Source: Mucilaginibacter sp. OK098
GTDB taxonomy: Bacteria; Bacteroidota; Bacteroidia; Sphingobacteriales; Sphingobacteriaceae
Length of the DNA stretch: 64,000 nucleotides
Assembly (NCBI RefSeq): GCF_900142915.1
Contig: NZ_FRCM01000001.1
Location: 1,116,001 to 1,180,000, forward strand
Direction: 5' to 3'
Below the pieces are notes generated by a model that was not told where the DNA came from, did not search any database, and worked only from the letters and a program-made list of their open reading frames with translations. Position 1 is the stretch's first letter. Each line of letters opens with the position of its first letter. This document shows, piece by piece, positions 35,923 to 44,613 of this stretch. Made by a program: the position numbers and the translations under genes.

Positions 35923-36076
35923 CGTTACCAAATAATCCCCAGCGTACTTTTCGGATTGAGGCCTTGCGCTGCATGGTAATAAATATCCAGCTATTTTCCT
36001 GCGTGGCAAAATGCCTGTTGTAAGCGGGACGCTTACATTGCTTGGGTTCAAGAGGAACTCTTGAACCGGCGGGAGG
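35866..36076. mobile_element. MITE-like element, intact copy B, 17-bp perfect TIRs
   Basis: The ends CCTCCCGCCGGTTCAAG (35866-35882) and CTTGAACCGGCGGGAGG (36060-36076) are exact inverted repeats. Inside are TTCAAGCGTCCCGCTTGAA, TCAGCGTCCCGCTGA, TGTAAGCGGGACGCTTACA and TTCAAGAGGAACTCTTGAA. It is about 211 bp, non-coding, and lies at the broken end of the gene at 35050. Confidence 0.75.
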
Positions 36077-36097
36077 GATATCTAATAATGCATTATT

Positions 36098-37624
36098 CTA
36101 TTGAACGATTAAATGAATTATAAAACCAGTACAAATTAGCCCAATAGTAAATTGAAAAAGTATGAAAATTGCAATAGACAATTTATAAAACTTCAGATTA
36201 CTAAGCTCAAGCTTGATCCCGAAAAATAGAATACAAGTATATATGAGACACGTAAAATACCTTAAGTTTTTCTTGTTTTTTTTCGAAAATGTTTGGTGCC
36301 GAATGACCCAATGATGATAATTATTTATATGCAGCAAGGGGTAGGTATAATAGATTTTTGGTAGCAGTAAATAATTAATTAAGCTAAACACTCCTATAAA
36401 AAAAAGGCACCAAATAAATATCAACCATTTGCTATATCCATAGTTCCACCAATATTTACTAAAAAAACTGAAAAAACCACCCTGGAAATTATGATAGTCA
36501 ATATCAACTAATTTATAGTTTTCAGTCTCCCCGTTTTTTGCATACTTATCTAATAGCCCCACATAGACGGCGCTTTTTTTATTTACATTAACGGAATCTT
36601 TAAAATATAATTGAAATAGCGAATAATCAATAGCTGCTTTTTTTATGTCTAAATCAGTGAGATTTATTTTAGTTTTCGGGAATGATAGAGTATCGAAAAA
36701 AGGAGAAAATATAAATGAAAAGAAATGATTTCTAACCCACCATTGTTTTTGAGCGATTAATTGGATATTTTCCCGCTGTAAGTATAAAGTATCAACAAGA
36801 TTATCAGAAGAAACGTCTATGCTATCAATGGCTGTTTGATAAAATGTTACTGTTTTGATTTCTGTTTTACCAAAATTAAGATGTGATATATCCAATTTCC
36901 CTTTAATCGTATCTTGATTGAACTCGACAAATAATAAAAGAGGGCTCGGCTTATCATGGGGTTGTGGTTTGAAAACAATATCGCTTAGGTTAACTCCTGA
37001 TGTAAAATACGAACCATTAAAAAAAAGATTTCCACCGTAGAACCTATTTTGTAAAAAAGATACAGGTGCGTTAAATTGGCAGGAGCTGATGGAAAGATCA
37101 TTATAAATATCATTGTTTACGAAAGCAAGTTCTTTAGTAAAACTTATTTGCTGAATTTCAAATCCAGAATACTCAGTTGTTGAATCATTTACATCCGAAT
37201 ATGCTAATTTACATGTATTAAAACTTATGTTGCAATTTATTTTAGCCAGTTTGAATTGACTATTGTTTATAAAAGTATCGCCATAAAAAGCTATGTTTTT
37301 TTTAGAGGAAATTGTCTGAAATGTGTCGACATCCAAATCAGGTAAATGACTTTGTCTCGAAATGCTATTTTCTATTATATAATAAGGATGAGGGTCGGCG
37401 TCAGGAAAATCCTCAAGCCGAAGTGATGATTGGTCGATTTTTATATCTGGATTATATACTGCTAGAAGTCCTTGACTCTTTGCCAGCGAGTCATGCTTTT
37501 TTTTCTGCTCAACTGCGGCATAATAAAAGTGTGTTTTCAAAGAAAACCATAAGCAATATATTAAAAACCCAGAGGTAAATAGTGCTATTACTATAAGAGG
37601 TTTTTTAAAACGTTTTAAGACCAT
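36098..37624 (-). CDS. Membrane protein with pentapeptide-like periplasmic domain
   Basis: A 508-residue protein. One TM at the N-terminus (about 10-30) is followed by a ~330-residue region with repeated short phenylalanine-rich units such as FYGDTFINNSQF, ISFNTCKL, FVNNDIYND, ISSCQFNAPVSF and LFFNGSYF. These resemble the five-residue coils of pentapeptide-repeat proteins. Three or four TM helices (about 400-425, 455-475 and 480-505) close the protein. The order is like pentapeptide proteins fused to an ion-channel-like domain. It is A+T-rich and begins just beside the MITE, so it is accessory. Function unknown. Confidence 0.6.
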   Translation of the reverse strand: MVLKRFKKPLIVIALFTSGFLIYCLWFSLKTHFYYAAVEQKKKHDSLAKSQGLLAVYNPDIKIDQSSLRLEDFPDADPHPYYIIENSISRQSHLPDLDVDTFQTISSKKNIAFYGDTFINNSQFKLAKINCNISFNTCKLAYSDVNDSTTEYSGFEIQQISFTKELAFVNNDIYNDLSISSCQFNAPVSFLQNRFYGGNLFFNGSYFTSGVNLSDIVFKPQPHDKPSPLLLFVEFNQDTIKGKLDISHLNFGKTEIKTVTFYQTAIDSIDVSSDNLVDTLYLQRENIQLIAQKQWWVRNHFFSFIFSPFFDTLSFPKTKINLTDLDIKKAAIDYSLFQLYFKDSVNVNKKSAVYVGLLDKYAKNGETENYKLVDIDYHNFQGGFFSFFSKYWWNYGYSKWLIFIWCLFFIGVFSLINYLLLPKIYYTYPLLHINNYHHWVIRHQTFSKKNKKNLRYFTCLIYTCILFFGIKLELSNLKFYKLSIAIFILFQFTIGLICTGFIIHLIVQ

Positions 37625-37766
37625 TTATACAATTCAAGAGAATTATTTAAAGATAATAATTTCAAAAGTAATTAAACTTTGAGAAGCAGATAACTCTCAC
37701 TATTTTTAATTTTTGCGCCTATTTAGGTAGTACTGATCCATAGAATCTTGTGCCGATAACACAACA

Positions 37767-37792
37767 AAGCCCGATATTTTCATATCAGGCTT
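37767..37792 (-). terminator. Terminator of tRNA-Leu
   Basis: The hairpin AAGCCTGATAT / ATATCGGGCTT with loop GAAA lies just downstream (minus strand) of the tRNA and is followed by TGTTGTG. One mismatched pair. Confidence 0.65.
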
Positions 37793-37810
37793 CATGTCGA
37801 TTCTTAAATG

Positions 37811-37895
37811 TACTCAGAGCGGGAATCGAACCCGCACTCCGTTTACGGGAACAGGATTTTAAGTCCTGCGTGTCTACCAGTTCCACCATCTGAGC
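37811..37895 (-). tRNA. tRNA-Leu (anticodon UAA)
   Basis: On the minus strand GCTCAGATGG...TCTGAGTA folds as a class II tRNA of 85 nt. The acceptor stem is GCTCAGA / TCTGAGT, the anticodon stem-loop CAGGA-CTTAAAA-TCCTG reads UAA, and the T-arm is GCGGGTTCGATTCCCGC. It has a variable arm (CCCGTAAACGG), as expected for Leu. The CCA end is not encoded, since CATTTAA follows the discriminator A. Confidence 0.93.
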
Positions 37896-37950
37896 ATGGT
37901 CCATTTGTTCAGGCTTTCTACTTGGATAAATATACTAACCTTTTAACAAT

Positions 37951-37975
37951 AAATCCCTTCTTGTGAAAGGGATTT
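37951..37975 (-). terminator. Terminator of tRNA-Gly
   Basis: The hairpin AAATCCCTT / AAGGGATTT just after the tRNA-Gly 3' end on the minus strand, with a short loop. Confidence 0.75.
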
Positions 37976-37976
37976 G

Positions 37977-38049
<73 letters not shown>

Positions 38050-38265
38050 ATTTTTTATTCTCCGCTTTGCTGATCTTCAATCGCTGACTATCTTTTCGCT
38101 TGCGGAGTGCAAATATAGGCAGAAATGAATATTCTGCAAGCGAAAAATTCATTTTTTTTAATTTTTAGCTGATTATCGTGCATTGAGTTGATTAAGTTAT
38201 TGTTACCGAAATACTTACATTTGAATAAAAATTTTCAACCATTCAACTTTATCAACTCAATCAAC

Positions 38266-38748
38266 CTAATCAACCCCTTTCCTTAAAACATCTAAAACCA
38301 GATCGCTCTCATATCCGCGGCTAAAAGCGTACTGTTGCAGTTTATATTGGCGTTTCCGGGTATCTTTTTCGGTTATTGTTTTGTCTTTTTTCTCCAAAAG
38401 CCTTTCAAGCGTCTTCAAATAGTCGTCGCCACTTATGGTCAGCAATGCCTTTTTTATCAAAACATCAGGCACTTTTTTTAATTTAAGCCCTTGTTTTATC
38501 TTGATCTTCCCCCACCCTTTTTGCTTAAACTTACCTTGCGCGTAAGCTTTTGCAAAGCGTTCCTCATTTAAAAAGCGACCTTCTATCAATAAGATAATGA
38601 TATTTTCTACCGCAGCTTCCCACAACCCCCACTCATAAAGTTTATTGCGTACCTCCTGCTGCGAGCGTTCCTGGTAAGCGCAATAATTTTCGGCCTTTGC
38701 CAGGGCAACCTTTTCATCAGTTATTTTGTTTGTTTTGGGGTTATCCAT
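38266..38748 (-). CDS. recX: RecX-family regulatory protein
   Basis: A 160-residue helical protein. The family modifies RecA filament activity. Three-helix repeats are visible: ALAKAENYCAYQERSQQEVRNKLYEWG, FLNEERFAKAYAQGKFKQKGWG (FaraFaraxkf-type) and KIKQGLKLKKVPDVLIKKAL. It is at the head of the divergent pair with murF-alr. Its ATG lies 59 bp from the murF-alr ATG, so the two share an upstream region. The 3' end abuts an AATCAACC repeat. Confidence 0.9.
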   Translation of the reverse strand: MDNPKTNKITDEKVALAKAENYCAYQERSQQEVRNKLYEWGLWEAAVENIIILLIEGRFLNEERFAKAYAQGKFKQKGWGKIKIKQGLKLKKVPDVLIKKALLTISGDDYLKTLERLLEKKDKTITEKDTRKRQYKLQQYAFSRGYESDLVLDVLRKGVD

Positions 38749-38807
38749 TTAAAGTCAAAAATCGTTAAAAATTCTTCTATCTACAGAAATATAAGCAAAT
38801 TCGTACC

Positions 38808-41270
38808 ATGCTCAGCAATCAATACACTATTTCGGAGATCAAACAGATAATTAACGCAGGCGGAACTATTGTTAAAGAATGCAATGTCAACACTTTATTA
38901 ACCGATAGCCGCCGGATCAGCAATCCAGCGGGTGGTTTGTTCTTTGCCTTGAGCGGCAGGCGGAACGGCCATGAGTTTATTGCCGAGGCTTATGCAGGCG
39001 GTGTCCGTAATTTTGTGGTAAGACAGGGAAACGAAATAAAAGCCCCCGAAGCCAACTTTTTAATGGTGGATGATGTGCTTGTTGCACTACAAACTTTAGC
39101 TGCCTATCACCGCAACCGTTTCAACCTTGAAGTGATAGGAATTACAGGTAGCAACGGCAAAACCATTGTAAAGGAATGGCTGTACCAGCTGCTCTCTCCC
39201 GATAAAAACATTGTACGGAATCCCAAAAGCTATAACTCGCAAATTGGCGTGCCACTTTCTGTATGGCAGATCAATGAAAAGAACGACCTGGGGATTTTTG
39301 AAGCAGGCATCTCCACTGTAGGTGAAATCGACAAACTGGAGGCCATTATAAAGCCTTCTGTTGGCATCTTAACTCATATTGGCCCTGCGCATGATGAAGG
39401 ATTTGAAAGCCGGAACCAAAAGGTACAGGAGAAATTGAGGCTATTTAAAAACTGTCGCCTGCTGATCCACAATTACGATCAATTGATTGACTTTAAAGGT
39501 AAGATCCCGGTTAAAAACCGTTTTACCTGGAGCACTAAATTTAAACAGGCCGATCTGTATGTTTTCAGCGAGACCGTGATCAAGAAGAACTTTTATTTAA
39601 GAGCAAAATATAAAGATAAAGAAATCGAGTGCCTGATCCCTTTTTTAGATGAAGCTTCTGTTGAAAACGCTATAGTTTGCTGGGCAACCATGCTGGCAAT
39701 GGGCTATACAGCTGTACAGGCTGATAAACGGATAGAACATTTAAATGCCGTTAGCATGCGGCTTGAGCTGAAAACGGGCATAAATGATTGTTCGGTTATT
39801 GATGATTCCTATAATTCAGATCTTCAGTCGTTAGAAATCGCCTTAAACTTTTTAACGCAGCAAAATCAGCATCATAAAAAAACGTTGATCCTGTCGGATA
39901 TCTATCAATCAGGTTTACAGGCCGATGTTTTATACAGGCAGGTTGCCGATATGATGAAGATAAAAAAGGTGGATAAATTTATTGGTGTGGGCGATGCATT
40001 GCTAAGTCACCAGGATTATTTCGATGTACCTGAAAAGCACTTTTACCCGGATACGGCGACCATGCTGCAGCATTTACGTGCACTGAATTTTAAGGAAGAA
40101 ACCATCCTGATAAAAGGGTCGCGCAGTTTCGAATTTGAGCGGATCAGCCGGGTATTGGTGCAAAAGGCCCATGAAACCATATTAGAGATCAACCTGAATG
40201 CTTTACTGAACAACCTGAACTTTTACCGGTCCAAATTAAAGCCCGGTGTAAAAGTTATGGCGATGGTAAAAGCATTTTCATACGGCAGCGGAACATTTGA
40301 AGTAGCCAACATATTACAATATAACAAGGTTGATTACCTGGCAGTGGCCTATATTGATGAAGGTGTGGCCTTGCGCAATACCGGGATAAGCCTGCCGATA
40401 ATGATCCTTAACCCCGAGGCATCGGCATTTGACAAACTGACTGAATTTGAGCTGGAACCCGTTATTTACAGCTTTGGCTTATTTGACGAATACATAAAAT
40501 ATGCCCGGGAAAAGAACGTATTGAACTACCCTATCCACCTAAAAATTGATACCGGGATGCACCGGCTGGGTTTTGAGAATGCGGATGTGGAAGCATTGTG
40601 CGATATGCTGGAAGAAAACAGGTATGTACACGTACAATCTGTATTTTCGCACCTGGTTGCCAGTGATGAAAAAAAGCATGACGACTTTACAAAAAAGCAG
40701 ATCAGCAGTTTTGAAAAGGCATACAAACAGATAGAGAAAATTTTGGGTTATAAGGTGATCAAACACTTGAGTAATACATCGGGGGTTATTCGCTGGCCGG
40801 GCGCTCACTATGACATGGTGAGGATTGGCATTGGCCTGTATGGCATTGACATGGGGATGATTACGCCCGATACCGGCTTACAGCCTATTGCCAGCTTAAA
40901 AACCAGCATAGCGCAGGTAAAGAAAGTAAAAGCCGGCGAAACCATTAGCTACAGCCGCAGCGGCAGTCTGCCAAAGGACGGTAAAATAGCAACTGTACGT
41001 ATTGGCTATGCCGACGGCTATTTGCGTGCTTTTGGCAATGGTGTTGGCAAAATGCTGGTTAAAGGCATCCTGGTGCCCACCGTTGGCAATATAACCATGG
41101 ATATGTGCATGCTTGATGTTACCGGGGTTGATGTAAAAGAAGGCGACGAGGTTATCATATTTAATGAGCAGCAGCGCATTAATGAGCTGGCAACACAAAT
41201 TGGCACCATCCCTTATGAAATATTAACAAATGTATCGCAAAGGGTAAAAAGGGTGTACTTTTACGAATAG
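38808..41270 (+). CDS. Bifunctional MurF ligase / alanine racemase fusion
   Basis: An 820-residue fusion typical of Bacteroidota. The N-terminal MurF half (1-450) has FFALSGRRNGHEFI and the ATP-binding motif GITGSNGKTIVKEW (~115-128). The C-terminal half (460-820) is a type III PLP alanine racemase, with Lys 488 in AMVKAFSYGSG as the Schiff-base residue and ADGYLRAFGNG near the end. It adds D-Ala-D-Ala to UDP-MurNAc-tripeptide and supplies D-Ala. The ATG at 38808 gives the full MurF N-terminus. It is followed after 14 bp by a DUF502 gene. Confidence 0.95.
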   Translation: MLSNQYTISEIKQIINAGGTIVKECNVNTLLTDSRRISNPAGGLFFALSGRRNGHEFIAEAYAGGVRNFVVRQGNEIKAPEANFLMVDDVLVALQTLAAYHRNRFNLEVIGITGSNGKTIVKEWLYQLLSPDKNIVRNPKSYNSQIGVPLSVWQINEKNDLGIFEAGISTVGEIDKLEAIIKPSVGILTHIGPAHDEGFESRNQKVQEKLRLFKNCRLLIHNYDQLIDFKGKIPVKNRFTWSTKFKQADLYVFSETVIKKNFYLRAKYKDKEIECLIPFLDEASVENAIVCWATMLAMGYTAVQADKRIEHLNAVSMRLELKTGINDCSVIDDSYNSDLQSLEIALNFLTQQNQHHKKTLILSDIYQSGLQADVLYRQVADMMKIKKVDKFIGVGDALLSHQDYFDVPEKHFYPDTATMLQHLRALNFKEETILIKGSRSFEFERISRVLVQKAHETILEINLNALLNNLNFYRSKLKPGVKVMAMVKAFSYGSGTFEVANILQYNKVDYLAVAYIDEGVALRNTGISLPIMILNPEASAFDKLTEFELEPVIYSFGLFDEYIKYAREKNVLNYPIHLKIDTGMHRLGFENADVEALCDMLEENRYVHVQSVFSHLVASDEKKHDDFTKKQISSFEKAYKQIEKILGYKVIKHLSNTSGVIRWPGAHYDMVRIGIGLYGIDMGMITPDTGLQPIASLKTSIAQVKKVKAGETISYSRSGSLPKDGKIATVRIGYADGYLRAFGNGVGKMLVKGILVPTVGNITMDMCMLDVTGVDVKEGDEVIIFNEQQRINELATQIGTIPYEILTNVSQRVKRVYFYE

Positions 41271-41284
41271 AAACCGGAGTTAAG

Positions 41285-41881
41285 ATGAAGCAGATAGCGA
41301 GGGCACTTTTAAGGTATTTTATTAAAGGATTATTGATCGTAGTTCCGCTTGGCGCAGCCTTTCTTTTAATCTTTTGGGCTGTAAAAAGTATTGATGATGC
41401 ACTTAATTTAAGTGGCATGCTTTGGACCGACCCCAAAACCGGCAAACCTGTTTATATTCCGGGCCTGGGTATTTTAAATGTGTTGGTTATAATTTTAGTA
41501 GCGGGCATATTGGTAACCAATGTGGTAACCGACCCTATAAAACGCTGGTTTTACCGCTGGCTTAACCGCTTGCCGCTTTTAAATTTTTTATATTCATCAA
41601 TAAAAGATCTGACAGAAGCTTTTGTTGGCGAAGAAAAGAAATTTAATGAACCGGTTTTGGTTGAGGTTAATGAGTTCGGCTTAAAAAAAATAGGTTTTAT
41701 AGTACAAAAAGACCTTTCGGCATTAAACCTGCCCGGAGATGTTGCTGTTTACTTCCCTTACTCCTACTCCTTTGCCGGCCAGGTAGTCATCATATCTGCC
41801 GACAAAGTGAAACATATCGACAAGAGTGCAGCAGATATGATGAAATTTGTTATATCAGGCGGTGTTAGCGGATTGCATTAA
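41285..41881 (+). CDS. DUF502-family membrane protein
   Basis: A 198-residue protein with two TM helices (about 10-32 and 60-82) and a ~110-residue soluble domain containing PLLNFLYSSIKDLTEAFVGEEKKFNEPVLVEVN (in pieces) and VYFPYSYSFAGQVVIISADKV. This is the order of DUF502. Members are broadly conserved and often sit near cell-wall genes, as here behind murF-alr, but the role is not known. It converges with the MFS gene and the two overlap by 4 bp at their ends. Confidence 0.9.
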   Translation: MKQIARALLRYFIKGLLIVVPLGAAFLLIFWAVKSIDDALNLSGMLWTDPKTGKPVYIPGLGILNVLVIILVAGILVTNVVTDPIKRWFYRWLNRLPLLNFLYSSIKDLTEAFVGEEKKFNEPVLVEVNEFGLKKIGFIVQKDLSALNLPGDVAVYFPYSYSFAGQVVIISADKVKHIDKSAADMMKFVISGGVSGLH

Positions 41882-43092
41882 GCTTTTTTAAAACTTCTAA
41901 TCGCCATAAAGGTGCTGATCAGCATTAAAACCGCAGCAAGCAGGTAAGGCGCTCCCGGAAAATAAACACCTGAGCTCTTTTTTGTGAAGAAGAAAAAAAC
42001 ATAGCTTAACAATAGCGGCCCTATTATAAGGCTTATACTGTTTAAAATGGCGAAGGCACCCTGCAATTCGCCTTGTTCGTTTTTAGCTACTTTTTCCGAC
42101 GCCAGGCCTTGTAAAGCCGGACCGGATAAACCTCCCAGGCAATACGGGATCATACACAAATAAAGCATCCAGCCTTTGCCTATAATAGCTATCAGTAACA
42201 AGCCAACAGCATAAAATACTAAACCGGCAATGATGTTTTTTTGCTGCCCGAATTTGGGCACGGTATACCTTATAAGGCCCGCCTGTATAGCAAATAAAAC
42301 TAACCCGGTAAAAAGCCCTAAATAGCCAACGCTTGCGGGTGTCCAGTTAAACTTTTCATAGATAAATGTCGACAACAGATACTCTACGGCTTTTTGAGCA
42401 ACATACACTATTGCAGTAGCCGCCAATAAACTGGCAAGGGCAGGCTGTTTTTTATAGATCCTCAATAAAGATAAAAGTGGATTAGCGCGACGCCATTCAA
42501 ATTTCCGGCGATGCTCAGGCGCTAAGGATTCGGGCAATACAAACAAACCATAAAGCGCGTTGGCAAATGCGAACGCTCCAGCTGCCATAAAGGGCAGACG
42601 AATATTTATAACGAAAAGAAAGGCGCCTAATGCTATTCCGAATATTAGCCCAATGGCTGAGGCTGCTCCCACCAGGCCAAAGTTAGCCGCCCTTTTATTA
42701 CCCGTGCTGATGTCGGCAATGTACGCAGTAGCTGTAGAGGTGCTTGCCCCGCATATGCCGGCTATGATACGGCCGGCAAATAGCCATGCTATTGAAGGTG
42801 CAAAAGCCATTACAACGTAGTCAAGTCCAAATCCGAATAAGGAGATCAATAATATAGGCCGGCGGCCATACCTGTCGCTCAGGTTACCCATTATGCTTGC
42901 AAATATTAATTGCATGGTTGCATAAACGAAGGTTAACCACCCGATATATTCAGAAGCTTCGTTTACATTGATATGCCCGAGCGTCTGCAACAATTTGGGC
43001 ATTACCGGGATTATGATACCCAAACCCAACACATCAATAAAGATGGTAACAAATATAAATCCAAGCGCTGCAGACTGTTTGGGTTTCGCCAT
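41878..43092 (-). CDS. MFS transporter (TetA-like), first of tandem pair
   Basis: A 404-residue transporter of the major facilitator superfamily with 12 TM helices. The MFS signature IMGNLSDRYGRRPILL lies between TM2 and TM3, GRIIAGICGASTSTATAYIADIS at about TM4-5 matches the drug-efflux class, and GRIIAG... continues into [22 protein letters not shown]. It resembles tetracycline-efflux proteins but substrate is not determined. The second gene (43212) is about 50% similar by eye, so this is a tandem duplication. Confidence 0.92.
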   Translation of the reverse strand: MAKPKQSAALGFIFVTIFIDVLGLGIIIPVMPKLLQTLGHINVNEASEYIGWLTFVYATMQLIFASIMGNLSDRYGRRPILLISLFGFGLDYVVMAFAPSIAWLFAGRIIAGICGASTSTATAYIADISTGNKRAANFGLVGAASAIGLIFGIALGAFLFVINIRLPFMAAGAFAFANALYGLFVLPESLAPEHRRKFEWRRANPLLSLLRIYKKQPALASLLAATAIVYVAQKAVEYLLSTFIYEKFNWTPASVGYLGLFTGLVLFAIQAGLIRYTVPKFGQQKNIIAGLVFYAVGLLLIAIIGKGWMLYLCMIPYCLGGLSGPALQGLASEKVAKNEQGELQGAFAILNSISLIIGPLLLSYVFFFFTKKSSGVYFPGAPYLLAAVLMLISTFMAIRSFKKA

Positions 43093-43211
43093 ATTGATTA
43101 ATTTAGTGATTAGAGGCTGGAAATTAGTGATTAGAGGTTAGAGATCAGAGATTAGTTAATATGAATTTTGAAATGTTAGATAAATCCTTCTTTCGGACTT
43201 CCGGACTAAAT

Positions 43212-44447
43212 CTAATCTCTGATCTCTACCCCCCGATCTCTAACACGAAAACTCCTTACAGCTAATATCGCACTTAAAAGCATCAATAGAGCGCCAATTG
43301 CGAATGGTGCACCCGGGAATTGAAAAAACGGGTTAGGCTTTGTAAAATAGTAAAAAGATTGGGTCATAAGTAAAGGGCCGAATATGGAGCTTATGCTTAT
43401 TAAGCTGGTAAGGCCGCCCTGCAGCTCACCCTGTTCATTTGCAGGTACGCTGTTGCTCATATATCCCTGTATGGCAGGCCCGGCAATTCCCCCCAGGCAA
43501 TAAGGGATCAGGATAGCAAACATCATCCAGCCTTTAAATGCAAAAGAAAAAAGAGCAAGTCCTGCAGCATACAAAAGCAGGCCGATCCAAATACTTCTTT
43601 CGGTTCCAAGCTTTGGCAATATGATCCTGATCAAGCCTCCCTGCACCGTAGCAACCATTAAACCAACAAAGCCAAGGGAATACCCCACCATATCTTCATT
43701 CCAGCTAAATTTTTTAATGGTATAATAAGTCCATACGCTTTGTACGGCCTGTGCTGCAAAATATATCAGGAATAAAGATAATGCGAGGCCAATAACAGAT
43801 TTATATTTTTTTAGCTGGATCACCGAGCCGAAAGGATTCGCCCTTTTAATATCAAACGACCGCCTGTTCTCCACTGCCAGTGACTCGGGTAATATAAAAT
43901 AACCATAAATTGCATTAAGCAATGCTAAAGCGGCAGCGGCGATAAATGGATAGTGAACATCATATTTTCCGAGAATTCCCCCAAGTGCCGGCCCTATAAT
44001 AAAGCCCAGGCCAAAAGCAACGCCAACCAACCCGAAATTGGCCGCCCGTTTTTCAGGCTCGCTGATATCGGCAATGTAAGCTGATGCGGTAGTAAAGCTG
44101 GCGCCTGTTATGCCGGCAACAATGCGGCCTACAAACAGCCACGCTATAGTTGGCGCAAAAGCAGAGAACAAATAATCAACGCTAAAACCTAAAAGCGAGC
44201 AAAGCAATACCGGCCTGCGGCCAAATTTATCGCTGAGGTTCCCTATAACCGGGGCAAACAAAAACTGCATCCCTGCATAAGCGGCAGTAAGCCACCCGCC
44301 ATACCATGAAGCATCGCTTACATCACCGTGAATTAAATGCTCAATAAGTTTGGGAATAACCGGGATAATAATCCCCAGCCCAATAACGTCAATTAATAAA
44401 GTTGCAAATATAAATCCCAGCGCCGCCTGCTTTTTTGGTTTGTGCAT
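43212..44447 (-). CDS. MFS transporter (TetA-like), second of tandem pair
   Basis: A ~412-residue paralogue of the 41878 protein. It shares [39 protein letters not shown] and [26 protein letters not shown]. The start is taken as ATG at 44447, since the TTG at 44456 is unlikely. The C-terminal residues after the last helix (RGVEIRD) are encoded by the intergenic repeat word GAGATC..., so the 3' end has been extended into a repeat. It is transcribed away from the thioredoxin-like gene. Confidence 0.92.
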   Translation of the reverse strand: MHKPKKQAALGFIFATLLIDVIGLGIIIPVIPKLIEHLIHGDVSDASWYGGWLTAAYAGMQFLFAPVIGNLSDKFGRRPVLLCSLLGFSVDYLFSAFAPTIAWLFVGRIVAGITGASFTTASAYIADISEPEKRAANFGLVGVAFGLGFIIGPALGGILGKYDVHYPFIAAAALALLNAIYGYFILPESLAVENRRSFDIKRANPFGSVIQLKKYKSVIGLALSLFLIYFAAQAVQSVWTYYTIKKFSWNEDMVGYSLGFVGLMVATVQGGLIRIILPKLGTERSIWIGLLLYAAGLALFSFAFKGWMMFAILIPYCLGGIAGPAIQGYMSNSVPANEQGELQGGLTSLISISSIFGPLLMTQSFYYFTKPNPFFQFPGAPFAIGALLMLLSAILAVRSFRVRDRGVEIRD

Positions 44448-44613
44448 AGCCTGCAAAATAAATAATATAATGTAACTTTTTTAAATAAAAACTTGCTTAT
44501 AAATAAACAATTATTACCTTTAACTAAATATATAGTTATTATGAAGCCATCATGAGTTATGATCCAGGGCATCATTTTCATTATTGCTTCCCAAACCTTT
44601 AAAGACCACTCGC

